NCBI GenBank assembly: GCA_019429445.1
Contig: JAHYIW010000002.1
Span: 1 to 37,963, forward strand
Direction of reading: 5' to 3'
Length of the DNA stretch: 37,963 nucleotides
Source of the DNA: Desulfuromonadaceae bacterium
GTDB taxonomy: Bacteria > Desulfobacterota > Desulfuromonadia > Desulfuromonadales > JAHYIW01
Made by a program: the position numbers and the translations under genes. This document shows positions 25,110 to 33,392 of this stretch, in pieces. The number at the start of each line of letters is the position of its first letter. Position 1 is the stretch's first letter. The notes beneath the pieces are model-generated. The model saw nothing but the letters and a program-made list of their open reading frames with translations, ran no database searches and was not told the DNA's origin.

Positions 25110-26801
25110 CTATTCGCGGCGGTCGCGCAACGGTTTGAATAATTCGTGATAGAGAAATTCATGCCCGCTGAGCTGCTCTTTTTTCATCAACGGATGTCCT
25201 CCTGGTAAAATCAAAAATGGTTCCAATTGTTCCCCGCCAACGGAACCGTGTCCCCCCACCTGCTCGTCGAAGCAGGCAATGCGCTGCCCGTCATAGTCCC
25301 CGAAAATTATTAAATCACCGCACAACGGGCTGCGGGAAAAACGGTAGATCATCGGTAGTAGTTCTTCCGGAGAGCCGTAGGTGTGGATAAACGAGTCCGC
25401 CGGTATGACTGAGCAACCCTGAGCGGGGGAATAGACAATCGTGTCATCTTGATGACGCAAGATAATGCCTTCATTGTCGTCGGCCATGACAACCAATCCG
25501 ATGCCTTTGTGATGACATAAAAAATCGAGTAGCAGCGGTTGTTCCGCTTCGATCTCGCGGCGACTCATCCGGCCCATGTAGTCAGTCAGGTAGATGTGCG
25601 CCAGGCTGCTGGAATAGGTGATGACAACGCCACCATGAGTGTCAATCGTATGCGTTTCCGGTACTAGCTCCTTGATGTGGCGCATGACGCGTTTTTCCCA
25701 GCGGCGATAGCTGCGTTGCCGCCAACTGTTGTGTTGACCGCGTAATTCATCCCCCAGGTAATCAAGTTTCAGTTGAGTCATTTCCAGCGGTCCGGAGGCG
25801 ACCGTTAAGTGCGATGATTTGCGCAGAAAGGCATTAATTGTATCCCCCAGCGTGGCGCCGAACCGATCACGAAACGGGTATCCGGGGGTTTGCCCGTGAT
25901 CGGAAATAATCACGATTTCATAATTGATCCCTGGCGCGTAGCGCAGCATGCGCAAGATTTCGCCGATCCGGACATCGATATATTTCAGGTTTTTTAATGC
26001 GGCGCGAGAGGTGGGGCCAAAACGGTGCGCCAGTTCGTCGTAACCGCTGTAGGTTGTGTAAATGTAGGGGACTCCGCTGTAAATGTCGGCGATGACGCCG
26101 AAGGTCTGGAATTCGCGCAACAGAACGTTGCAGATAATGCGGATGAGCGGAAAGAGCCCTTCGTTGATGCGCCAGGGGCGGGTGTTGCGGAAGTGCCAAC
26201 AGTCGAGGATGTTGGTGAAGTATTCGATGACCGACGCAAAGCCCATGCGGACCACACGAAACGGATGGAGCAGAATCAAAAGCTGAATACGCCAGCCGCC
26301 AAATCGGCCGAACAAGGTTTGTGGATGCGGAGAGGAGACGGTAAAGATGCTTCGTGTTGCATCGCCATCGAGGATATTTGAATAAGATGCCCCACCGTTA
26401 AGCAACCCGGAACGATTGGCAAAAAGCTGCTCCCGAAAAAGCTGGACATGATCGGGATCGTTGCAGCTGATCAGTTGCTGACGTTGTTTGTCGTACCAGC
26501 GGAAGGCGGGGATGCCGCTGGTATCGCCATAAAAAATGGCTGATTGCGCCGCCGGGGTGGTACTGGGAAGCCCTGATTGATATTCGCGCAACTGGTGCCC
26601 GCGACGCAATAGTTTGGTAATACGCGGAAGGTACCCCCCTTTTAGTGCCAACAGGAGATGAGGGTACGCCAGGCCGTCAATCTGAATACCGACAAAGCCG
26701 TGCTTTGGACCTTCAGCGCGACGAGCGCGACGTTCGTTGCGAAAAAAGAAAAATTTAACGGCGTAGTAGCCCCGAAAGATTTTTGGCACCAAACGCGCCA
26801 T
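25110..26801 (-). CDS. Alkaline phosphatase superfamily protein (phosphodiesterase/nucleotide pyrophosphatase type)
   Basis: A 563-aa protein of the type I phosphodiesterase/nucleotide pyrophosphatase fold (PF01663-like). Metal-site elements are seen: Asp in GIQIDGLAYP, the nucleophile Thr in SGLPSTTPAAQ, Asp and His in YSGYDELAHRFGP, DH in ISDHGQTPGYPF, and a late His in GGHGSVGGEQLEPF. It has no clear signal peptide, but the N-terminus is very basic (RNERRARRAEG) after an aromatic stretch, and a hydrophobic patch occurs near residues 170-185. Substrate is unknown; related proteins act on nucleotides, phospholipid headgroups or glycan-linked phosphates. AAGGAG lies 9 bases before the ATG. 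A TATACT element about 45 bases upstream could be its -10. Confidence 0.8.
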   Translation of the reverse strand: MARLVPKIFRGYYAVKFFFFRNERRARRAEGPKHGFVGIQIDGLAYPHLLLALKGGYLPRITKLLRRGHQLREYQSGLPSTTPAAQSAIFYGDTSGIPAFRWYDKQRQQLISCNDPDHVQLFREQLFANRSGLLNGGASYSNILDGDATRSIFTVSSPHPQTLFGRFGGWRIQLLILLHPFRVVRMGFASVIEYFTNILDCWHFRNTRPWRINEGLFPLIRIICNVLLREFQTFGVIADIYSGVPYIYTTYSGYDELAHRFGPTSRAALKNLKYIDVRIGEILRMLRYAPGINYEIVIISDHGQTPGYPFRDRFGATLGDTINAFLRKSSHLTVASGPLEMTQLKLDYLGDELRGQHNSWRQRSYRRWEKRVMRHIKELVPETHTIDTHGGVVITYSSSLAHIYLTDYMGRMSRREIEAEQPLLLDFLCHHKGIGLVVMADDNEGIILRHQDDTIVYSPAQGCSVIPADSFIHTYGSPEELLPMIYRFSRSPLCGDLIIFGDYDGQRIACFDEQVGGHGSVGGEQLEPFLILPGGHPLMKKEQLSGHEFLYHELFKPLRDRRE

Positions 26802-26886
26802 GCTAACCTGCTCCTTGATCCTCGTTGCAGTATAGCAAAAAGTAGTGTGTATTTATGCGAGAGTACAGTGACTCAGGAAGCAGACT

Positions 26887-27399
26887 TTATTCGTTGAGCG
26901 TGACTGCAGTGATGGTGACGGGTTCCAGCGGGACATCCTGATGCATACCGTGGTTGCCGGTTTTTATTGCACTGATGGCGTCGATGACGTCCATCCCCTC
27001 AATGACTTTGCCGAAGACTGCATAGCCGTAGCCTTGCGCGGTTTTGCTGGCATGGTCAAGGAATTTATTGTCGACAGTGTTGATGAAAAACTGTGCAGTG
27101 GCACTGTCGACAACTTGCGTACGCGCCATGGCAAGGGTGCCACGCAGGTTTTTCAAACCGTTGTCCGCTTCGTTCTTGATCTGGCCCTTGGTCGTTTTTT
27201 GTTTCATATCGGCGGTGAACCCGCCCCCCTGAATCATAAAGTTCGGGATGACGCGATGAAAAATTGTCCCGGCAAAAAATCCGGAGCCAACGTAATCAAG
27301 AAAATTTGCGACAGTTATTGGGGCGTTAGCAGCATCAAGTTCGATAACGAAGGGACCATGATTTGTTTCAAGTGTTACTGTCGGGTTGGATTGGCTCAT
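26887..27399 (-). CDS. Peptidyl-prolyl cis-trans isomerase, cyclophilin type
   Basis: A 170-aa cytoplasmic-type cyclophilin that speeds proline isomerisation during protein folding. Active-site motifs are present: FHRVIPNFMIQGG, the Gln/Phe segment SATAQFFIN and the GYAVFGKV segment. There is no signal peptide, so it is PpiB-like rather than PpiA-like. The start at 27399 follows AAGGAG with 7-base spacing. Upstream in-frame codons to 27468 do not look protein-like. It lies 85 bases before the phosphodiesterase gene on the same strand. Confidence 0.93.
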   Translation of the reverse strand: MSQSNPTVTLETNHGPFVIELDAANAPITVANFLDYVGSGFFAGTIFHRVIPNFMIQGGGFTADMKQKTTKGQIKNEADNGLKNLRGTLAMARTQVVDSATAQFFINTVDNKFLDHASKTAQGYGYAVFGKVIEGMDVIDAISAIKTGNHGMHQDVPLEPVTITAVTLNE

Positions 27400-27497
27400 G
27401 TTTATGCTCCTTGGTAATAAATGTGTCACCGCACAAAAACCGATTTTGAAGTTCGGCGAAATTACCACGGAGAAAGAATTGTTGCAACAGGGAAGGA

Positions 27498-27701
27498 TTA
27501 ATTTTCATAAGGGCACAAACGTGCCGGACGTACACCGCGCTCAGTTTCAATCATGGCGTACAGAGAGCCTTTGCCATCCATCAGCTGTAAGATGCGCCCT
27601 TGAACGGTTTCTATCGGATTGTAAAAAGCATCGAGTAACATAAAACTACCTGTCTGCCCAATATAGTACTCTTTACATGCGATATCCGGTGCCGTAGTCA
27701 T
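27498..27701 (-). CDS. Small hypothetical protein (67 aa)
   Basis: A 67-aa frame beginning MTTAPDIACKEYYIGQTG, with an even, soluble-protein composition and a C-terminal ERGVRPARLCPYEN. AAAGG lies about 8 bases before the ATG. I do not recognise the family. The segment ETVQGRILQLMDGKGSLYAMIETERG reads like a small beta-barrel (SH3- or PRC-like) strand pattern, but this is only an impression. It is on the same strand as the cyclophilin, about 100 bases upstream of it. Confidence 0.55.
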   Translation of the reverse strand: MTTAPDIACKEYYIGQTGSFMLLDAFYNPIETVQGRILQLMDGKGSLYAMIETERGVRPARLCPYEN

Positions 27702-27889
27702 CAGTCAGCCTTTGGAAGTGGTTCGCTACCTATTAAGTGCCGTTAATTGTAACAGCAGGTGGGCACGTTGTAAATTGAAAATTTGATGATGTTTGAAGTT
27801 CGTGAATCAGTAAAGATGGATAGGGCGTTCTTTGTCCCCTGGGCTGTCTTTTTGAACAGAGAACTCTGGTTGATGGCAAGATTCTTCTT

Positions 27890-27918
27890 TTGCCAATTTG
27901 AGGGCGCTGGGGTATATT
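27890..27918 (+). promoter_or_regulatory. Sigma-70 promoter of the TPR-mla operon
   Basis: -35 TTGCCA (27890-27895), a 17-base spacer and -10 TATATT (27913-27918). It would start transcription about 45 bases before the first gene of the operon. The rest of the 27702-27964 gap shows no gene I can support. Confidence 0.6.
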
Positions 27919-27967
27919 GCCCATGGTTTGGCCATGATTCGGTTTTATCGACGAAAACAAGTCTTTG

Positions 27968-28942
27968 ATGATGCGGACAGAAAATATGGAAATGTACACA
28001 CTTGACCCTGAAGAATATGTTTTTTGGCGGCCAGCACCCGGGCATTCCCTCACTGTCGGGCCGGAGCGAAAAGAGGTCCTGCTGCCGGAAATTCCCCTGC
28101 CGTTGAAAAAAAACAACCTGACTGACAACCCAGGTTATGACCTGATCGGTAGCAGCATTTACGATTATCTGAGACATTTTCCAGATTGTCCGAATAATGC
28201 CGTTTATGCCGGCTTGTTGCGTGACGCCTATCCGCAGAACATCGCTGACCTCGGTGCCCAGATTATGATGCTGGAACATAAAGAGGTCGATGCTCCCTAT
28301 CTTCGGCGCAAGATCAGCTACATGAAAATCCTCCTGTTGCTTGACCCGGAAAATGTCGGGCTGTTGCAGCGACTGGGAATGTCCTGTTATGAACTGGCGT
28401 TGGTTTTTTCGGAACTTTATGAGTCCCGCCGCAATTTACTGATCGCTTTGGGGTATCTGTGCCGGGCGGAAAGGATTACGTCGCCCGATCCGCAAACGTT
28501 GAATTTGATCGGTCAGATCAATTTTCTGCTCGGTGATTTCCCGGTTGCAACGCGCTACTGGCGATTATTGCTTGATCACGTTGCAGAATTTCCCGGTCGT
28601 CAGGAATTGATCGGGCGGATCGAGCGGCTCAACGATGAACCCGTACCCGACGAGCCTTTAATTGTCGAGCTGGAGTCGGTCGCCGTGGCGGCGCAATTGT
28701 ACACCCGACGGGAGTATGATGAGGCTTTGATTGGCCTGGAAACGATTGAGGAAAGTGGTTCACTGCCACGGGATTTGCCGATGGCGCCATTTTATTACCT
28801 GTTGGCATTGTGTCGTGACCGCACCAATGACCACGCTGGCGCGTTTGATGCCCTGGAAAAAGCATTGACCGTTGATCCTGATTTTGCACCGGCACATCAA
28901 GCGCGGGAGTGTTTTCTGGAAAGGGGGAGGTTGGCTGAATGA
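27968..28942 (+). CDS. TPR-like protein of the mla operon
   Basis: A cytoplasmic, largely helical protein of about 324 aa. The C-terminal ~110 residues have TPR-style spacing (AGAFDALEKALTVDPDFAPAHQA is the clearest unit, split here for description as a helix-turn-helix with the DPDFAPA turn). The N-terminal ~60 residues are less regular (DPEEYVFWRPAPGHSL). No signal peptide. ATGs at 27968, 27971, 27986 and 27992 are all possible starts; no strong Shine-Dalgarno decides. Its stop overlaps the start of the next gene, so it belongs to the operon with the WPFF protein and mlaEFD. It may act as a scaffold; this is inference. Confidence 0.75.
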   Translation: MMRTENMEMYTLDPEEYVFWRPAPGHSLTVGPERKEVLLPEIPLPLKKNNLTDNPGYDLIGSSIYDYLRHFPDCPNNAVYAGLLRDAYPQNIADLGAQIMMLEHKEVDAPYLRRKISYMKILLLLDPENVGLLQRLGMSCYELALVFSELYESRRNLLIALGYLCRAERITSPDPQTLNLIGQINFLLGDFPVATRYWRLLLDHVAEFPGRQELIGRIERLNDEPVPDEPLIVELESVAVAAQLYTRREYDEALIGLETIEESGSLPRDLPMAPFYYLLALCRDRTNDHAGAFDALEKALTVDPDFAPAHQARECFLERGRLAE

Positions 28943-29049
28943 GTGCAGTCGGTTTCGGCGATATACTGTTTATCCTGCTGGTTAACGGGATCATTTTCGG
29001 CTTGTTTTACTGGGTCAATCGTTCCCGACGTGATGGCGATAAAGATTGA
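28939..29049 (+). CDS. 36-aa single-span membrane protein
   Basis: A 36-codon frame starting MSAVGFGDILFILLVNGIIF, with one membrane helix (residues ~8-26) and a basic/acidic tail NRSRRDGDKD. The ATG overlaps the TPR gene stop (ATGA), and GGGGGAGG lies 9 bases upstream, a very strong ribosome site. The topology resembles small subunits such as CcoQ or CcmD-like proteins, but no family is recognised. The overlap and ribosome site make it a real operon member; function unknown. Confidence 0.72.
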   Translation: MSAVGFGDILFILLVNGIIFGLFYWVNRSRRDGDKD

Positions 29050-29057
29050 TTGCCAGG

Positions 29058-30551
29058 ATGACGAAAGTAAATGCACGATTCGTGTTTATGCCATGTCTGG
29101 CACTTTTGTCGGTGGCGGTGGTCCTGCTTTGCTGTGCGACGCCGATTTCCGCCAATGACCGGGTCGATACCTGCTGGCCTCTGTTTGATTATCGTGCGGA
29201 TGAGGCCGGAAATTATGTGTCTTTAAACTTACTCGGTCCGCTGGTCAAGTATCGGCGGATCGGGGCAGAGCGGATGTTTTCAATCCGGCCATTATATACC
29301 CGTCAATATGATCAGAACAACCTGCTTGGTCGAAGTGAATTTCTGTATCCCGTTGCAACGAAGAAGGACACGCCTGACAGATCATATTTTTCTGTCATTC
29401 AATTGTTGATTTCTGATTTTGGTTCACGCAGTGCGGGGAGTTCCAACGAATTCACATTGTTTCCGTTACTTTTTTATGGGAACAAACTTGATTCCGGAAA
29501 ATATTTTGCTTTTTTTCCTGTGGGCGGTGTGATTAAAGATAAATATGCAAAAGATGAAATAGGGTTTGCCCTTTTCCCCTTGTATGCCCGCACCAGAACC
29601 GGTGATGTCGTGTCACAGAATTACCTCTGGCCGTTTTTTAATCGCATTCGCGGGGGAGGGGAGGACGGGCTGCGTTTCTGGCCGTTTTTTGGTTATCATC
29701 GCACCGGGAATGATGCTCGTTCGCGATTTATTTTCTGGCCCTTTTTCTTTGCGGAAGACCACAATATGGCAACTGCGGCGCCATCTCGATTAAGAGCGTT
29801 CTTTCCTTTTTACATCCATAAGACGTCACCTGACTTTTCCTCAACGTCTTATCTGTGGCCCTTTATCGAGATTGTCAGGGATCGTCGCAACGATTACGTC
29901 GAGCATACTCTTTTGTGGCCACTGCTGCGTTTTTCAAACGGTGGCATGCGTGATGGTTTCAGGATTTTGCCATTTTATCTTAACGAGCGGATTGGTGAAT
30001 TCCGTAAACGCTGGTACCTTTGGCCGTTGTGCAAGATCGAGGAAATTCATACTGAACAGATTGATCGGCGACGTTTCAGGCTACTTTATTTTCTTTATTC
30101 TGATCTGACTGAAACCGTTTACGAAGGAGAATCGTTGCGTCGACGCAGGATCGATTGCTGGCCGTTTTTTTCGTGGGACAGTCAGCGTGGCGTGACACGT
30201 TTCCATATGCTGTCTTTGCTCGAACCGTTTTTCCCGGACAATGGTGCGATTGAACGTAACTGGTCGCCACTTTATCGGATCTATCAGCTTCGCAGTGATC
30301 AATACGGCAATGAAATTTCTTCATTTTTGTGGAATCTTTACTGGAAAGAACGCCGTGGCGATGATCTAGCGGTGGAGCTTTTTCCGTTTTTTTATTATCG
30401 CAATGAAAAATTTAAAGGCAATTCCGAACTTAGTATTTTGAAGGGACTGATTCGTTTTCAGTGGAGCGAAGGATATTCCCGGTTGAATCTGCTTTATCTG
30501 CCCTGGGGCATTTCATGGGGTGATGATGTGAGCGATAAAGTGTTATGGTGA
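29058..30551 (+). CDS. Exported WPFF-repeat protein, probable beta-rich
   Basis: A 497-aa protein with an N-terminal signal peptide (hydrophobic core then PISA before NDRVD). The mature part is a chain of short aromatic strands with about 8 W-P-[LF]-[FLIC] motifs (CWPLF, LWPFF, FWPFF twice, LWPFI, LWPLL, LWPLC, CWPFF) and several weaker FP[LF] versions, spaced about 20-50 residues and alternating with charged turns. This pattern fits a repetitive beta structure in the periplasm or outer membrane. I do not recognise a named family. It lies 4 bases before mlaE in the operon, so a role in lipid transport or envelope structure is likely but not shown. The start is ATG 29058; a TTG at 29046 overlaps the previous gene. 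Confidence 0.78.
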   Translation: MTKVNARFVFMPCLALLSVAVVLLCCATPISANDRVDTCWPLFDYRADEAGNYVSLNLLGPLVKYRRIGAERMFSIRPLYTRQYDQNNLLGRSEFLYPVATKKDTPDRSYFSVIQLLISDFGSRSAGSSNEFTLFPLLFYGNKLDSGKYFAFFPVGGVIKDKYAKDEIGFALFPLYARTRTGDVVSQNYLWPFFNRIRGGGEDGLRFWPFFGYHRTGNDARSRFIFWPFFFAEDHNMATAAPSRLRAFFPFYIHKTSPDFSSTSYLWPFIEIVRDRRNDYVEHTLLWPLLRFSNGGMRDGFRILPFYLNERIGEFRKRWYLWPLCKIEEIHTEQIDRRRFRLLYFLYSDLTETVYEGESLRRRRIDCWPFFSWDSQRGVTRFHMLSLLEPFFPDNGAIERNWSPLYRIYQLRSDQYGNEISSFLWNLYWKERRGDDLAVELFPFFYYRNEKFKGNSELSILKGLIRFQWSEGYSRLNLLYLPWGISWGDDVSDKVLW

Positions 30552-30555
30552 TGTC

Positions 30556-31323
30556 ATGCTGACCCTGATCGGGAGAAAAATTCTTGGTGCGGCCGAGACG
30601 ACTGGTGAGATGCTCGCGCTCCTTGCGGAGATGGTCTATTACTTCAAGGATGCACCACGTAATCGTTCAGAGATACTTCGCCAGATGCGAGAAATCGGTC
30701 TCGGAACATTGCCGATTGCCTGCCTGATGTCACTTTTCATCGGCATGGTTCTGGCGCTGCAGACCGGGGTGCAACTCGCCGACTTCGGAACGCAGGAGGC
30801 GATCGGCGCTATCGTTGGTTTGTCAATGGTCAAGGAGCTTGGGCCGGTTATGACCAGCCTGCTCGTGGCGGGGCGAATTGGCTCTTCAATGGCCGCAGAG
30901 GTTGGTGCAATGCAGGTTTACGAAGAGATAGACGCCTTGCGCACCCTGGAGATCAATCCGGTCCGCTATCTGGCGATGCCGCGTTTTATTGCATGTATGC
31001 TGGCCATGCCGGCACTGGTCGTCTTTACCGTGATTATATCGATGTTCGGCGGGGGGGTAGTCTGCGCGTTCAACGCTAAAATTGGCGTCCCGCTTAATGT
31101 TTATTATGACAGTCTGACAAATGCCTTAAACTATCGCGAAATTTTGAAGGGGTTATTGAAAGCCGCCGTTTTCGGCGGAATCATCGCGCATGTCGGTTGC
31201 TATGTGGGATTCAAAACGATGGGCGGCGCGCGGGGTATCGGGCAGTCAACAACCCGTGCTGTCGTGCTGGCATTTTTATTGATCTTTGTTGCCAACTATT
31301 TCCTGACGCGGTTCATGATGTAA
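30556..31323 (+). CDS. mlaE: MlaE-family ABC transporter permease
   Basis: A 255-aa inner-membrane protein with an N-terminal amphipathic segment and about five hydrophobic segments. The conserved MlaE core is seen: EIGLGTLPI, VKELGPVMTSLLVAGRIGSSMAAEVGAM (read as two parts) and the EEIDALRTLEINP loop, which couples to the ATPase. It forms the channel of an MCE-type lipid transporter between inner and outer membrane. The stop overlaps the mlaF start (TAATG). Complete and of normal length. Confidence 0.93.
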   Translation: MLTLIGRKILGAAETTGEMLALLAEMVYYFKDAPRNRSEILRQMREIGLGTLPIACLMSLFIGMVLALQTGVQLADFGTQEAIGAIVGLSMVKELGPVMTSLLVAGRIGSSMAAEVGAMQVYEEIDALRTLEINPVRYLAMPRFIACMLAMPALVVFTVIISMFGGGVVCAFNAKIGVPLNVYYDSLTNALNYREILKGLLKAAVFGGIIAHVGCYVGFKTMGGARGIGQSTTRAVVLAFLLIFVANYFLTRFMM

Positions 31324-32195
31324 TGATGTCACCACCTTCTGCAAATAATTCTTTGACTCGCCTGCTCGTCGGGCTTACTCGCGGATTCAGCAAGAGTGCA
31401 GTGGAACAACGCGGCACGGTTACGGATTATAATGATTCCCACGGAGTCAGCGTGGACATTGACGGTCTCTGGAAAGGTTTTGCCGGTCGGCCGGTCTTGC
31501 AGGGGATTGATCTCCACATCAGGGCGGGGGAAATCTTCAGTATTCTCGGTCCCTCAGGTTCCGGCAAGAGTGTGTTGCTGAAACATCTGGTCAAACTGAT
31601 TCGACCTGATCGTGGCCGGGTGTTGATCGATGGGCAGGATGTCTGGAACGACACGTCGGAGGGGAGCCGTGGCTATCGATACAGTATGGTTTTTCAGACC
31701 TCGGCGTTATTTAATTCGTTGACAGTTGGTGAAAATGTTGGTTTGTGGTTGCGTGAAAAAGAAGTTTGTCCCGAAGCACGGATCAGGGAAATCATCAAAG
31801 AAAAGCTCGATCTGGTCGGGCTGGCAGGGGAAGAAGAGCGTGGCATTGCTGAACTTTCCGGTGGCATGAAAAAACGGGTTGCGATTGCGCGCTCGCTGGC
31901 AATGAATCCGGATCTGATTCTTTTTGATGAACCGACCGCAGAGCTTGACCCGATTACGACGGATGAACTGGCCCAGGTGATTCTCGATATTCGTCAGCGG
32001 CTCGACCTGACGACCGTCATTGTCAGTCATGATCTGAGTTTTGCCCTCCATCTGTCTGACCGTGTGGCAATGATCGGTGAGGGGACGATTATCGAGGTTG
32101 GCACACCTGAAGAGATCAAGGCGAGTACGAATCCCGATGTAAAACGATTTTTGTATACCACCACCAAAGGAATCGGGGGGGGGGGGAGAGAGTGA
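31323..32195 (+). CDS. mlaF: MlaF-family ABC transporter ATPase
   Basis: A 290-aa ATPase. Walker A GPSGSGKS, Q-loop (MVFQTSALFNSLTV), signature LSGGMKKR, Walker B LILFDEP, D-loop and switch His (VSHD) are all intact. It energises the MlaE channel. Start ATG 31323 overlaps the mlaE stop; ATG 31326 is next to it. The frame open further upstream lies inside mlaE and is rejected. About 45 residues before the ABC domain are extra compared with the usual MlaF and are of unknown use. The last codons contain a 12-G run (32175-32186), which encodes GGGG and sits just before mlaD. Confidence 0.92.
   Translation: MMSPPSANNSLTRLLVGLTRGFSKSAVEQRGTVTDYNDSHGVSVDIDGLWKGFAGRPVLQGIDLHIRAGEIFSILGPSGSGKSVLLKHLVKLIRPDRGRVLIDGQDVWNDTSEGSRGYRYSMVFQTSALFNSLTVGENVGLWLREKEVCPEARIREIIKEKLDLVGLAGEEERGIAELSGGMKKRVAIARSLAMNPDLILFDEPTAELDPITTDELAQVILDIRQRLDLTTVIVSHDLSFALHLSDRVAMIGEGTIIEVGTPEEIKASTNPDVKRFLYTTTKGIGGGGRE
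32175..32186. repeat. Homopolymer of 12 G at the mlaF/mlaD junction
   Basis: Twelve consecutive G, read directly. The run encodes the penultimate glycines of MlaF and abuts the purine-rich ribosome site of mlaD. One extra G would remove the mlaF stop and join mlaF to mlaD in frame. Confidence 0.9.
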
Positions 32196-32197
32196 CC

Positions 32198-33280
32198 ATG
32201 TCGATAGAAAAACAGGTGGGTTTATTTTTTTTAGCGTCGTTGATCTTGCTCGGCACTTTAATTGAGCTGTCAGAAGACTGGCGTCCGTTTGAACAACGCC
32301 TGAATTACCATGCCAATTTTGATTCTGCGATCGGTATCAGTGCCGGCGATCCGGTACGGATGGCCGGGGTTGAGGTGGGGAAGATCACCGCGATCAGTAT
32401 TGAAGACCGCCAGGTACGTATCGATTTTTATACGACAGATTTAGTTGAATTGTTTGCTGATTCAACGGCGTCTATCCGGCAGATTAATCTCCTCGGTGGA
32501 CAATTTTTGGGAATTTCGTTTGGCACCCGAGGACAACCCGTATTGCCGCCCGGCAGTGAATTGATGACCGAGGAAACTGCCAATATTGATCAACTGATCA
32601 CCAATCTGGATCGCAATCAGGAAAAGGTTTTCGGCAATCTGGGCGATTTGATCGTGGAAATCAGAGGCAATATTGCGGAGATGGTCGAACGTTTGAGCGC
32701 TGTCGTGCGTAAAATCGATCATGGCGAGGGGACGTTGGGACTGCTGGTTAACAATTCATCACTGTATGACAACCTGAACGCATCGCTCGTCAGCCTGAAA
32801 ACTGTGTTGACGCGGCTGGAGAACGGTGATGGAACCATCGGCAAATTGATTAACGATCCTTCGCTGTATGACGATGCTGCCGGAACCGTTGCCAACCTGC
32901 GCAGTGTCTCTGCCGACCTTCAGCAGGGAACCGGGACGCTGGGGTTGCTGCTCAAGGATGAACAGCTTTACAGCCAATTGAATATCGCTGCGGCGCGACT
33001 TGATTCGATTCTGGCAAAGACGGATGATAATCAAGGAACGCTGGGTCGCCTGGTCAATGAACCGGAGCTTTACGATGAATTTTATGAGGCGGTAGCGCGA
33101 TTGAACAGTATTGTTGGCAAAATCGATGAAGGGCAGGGTACTTTCGGACGTCTTGTTAATGAGGATGACCTCTACCGGGAGGCCAAAACAACCTTGAACA
33201 AGATAGAAAAAACGGTTGATGGTATGAGTGATTCAGGACCGCTGTCCGGTTTGGGGGTCGTCATTGGCACCTTTTTTTGA
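32198..33280 (+). CDS. mlaD: MlaD-family MCE protein with tandem C-terminal repeats
   Basis: A 360-aa protein with one N-terminal membrane helix (about residues 8-23), an MCE domain (about 32-125, with ISAGDPVRMAGVEVGKI) and a long helical C-terminus. The C-terminal part has at least five repeats of ~38-42 residues around G[EDTQ]GT[LIF]G[LKR]L[VIL], usually followed by LYD. The family forms a lipid-binding periplasmic ring or tube on MlaEF, and longer MCE proteins bridge the periplasm. The ATG at 32198 has GGAG upstream; a GTG at 32192 is possible. The G12 tract and an 8-T run (about 32224-32233) flank the start. Confidence 0.92.
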   Translation: MSIEKQVGLFFLASLILLGTLIELSEDWRPFEQRLNYHANFDSAIGISAGDPVRMAGVEVGKITAISIEDRQVRIDFYTTDLVELFADSTASIRQINLLGGQFLGISFGTRGQPVLPPGSELMTEETANIDQLITNLDRNQEKVFGNLGDLIVEIRGNIAEMVERLSAVVRKIDHGEGTLGLLVNNSSLYDNLNASLVSLKTVLTRLENGDGTIGKLINDPSLYDDAAGTVANLRSVSADLQQGTGTLGLLLKDEQLYSQLNIAAARLDSILAKTDDNQGTLGRLVNEPELYDEFYEAVARLNSIVGKIDEGQGTFGRLVNEDDLYREAKTTLNKIEKTVDGMSDSGPLSGLGVVIGTFF

Positions 33281-33321
33281 ATATATTTCATCCACTTTCT
33301 GTCGCTGAAATTTAAAATTAA

Positions 33322-33350
33322 TTGACACAAAGTTATATTTGTTAAAGAAT
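33322..33350 (+). promoter_or_regulatory. Candidate promoter of the decaheme-barrel operon
   Basis: -35 TTGACA (33322-33327, consensus), a 17-base spacer and a weaker -10 AAGAAT (33345-33350, 4 of 6 matches). It overlaps the palindrome at 33342-33366. Confidence 0.5.
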
Positions 33351-33366
33351 GCACAGGATTCTTTAA
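33342..33366. promoter_or_regulatory. Palindromic operator candidate
   Basis: A perfect 9-bp inverted repeat TTAAAGAAT / ATTCTTTAA with a 7-base spacer covers the presumed -10 and start point of the cytochrome operon. It has the size of a dimer-binding site. It could also form an RNA hairpin if transcribed. Confidence 0.5.
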
Positions 33367-33392
33367 TTCTGTTGTGTCCGGGAGGTTGTCCT

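Noticed and set aside
27786-27968. 61-codon plus-strand frame ending at the TPR gene start (TGATG overlap)
   Set aside because: No ribosome binding site, odd Trp/Phe/Cys-rich composition, and the promoter at 27890-27918 lies inside it. Overlap is probably chance.
31197-31322. Upstream extension of mlaF into mlaE
   Set aside because: The residues are a frame shadow of mlaE; the ATG at the mlaE stop gives a coupled start.
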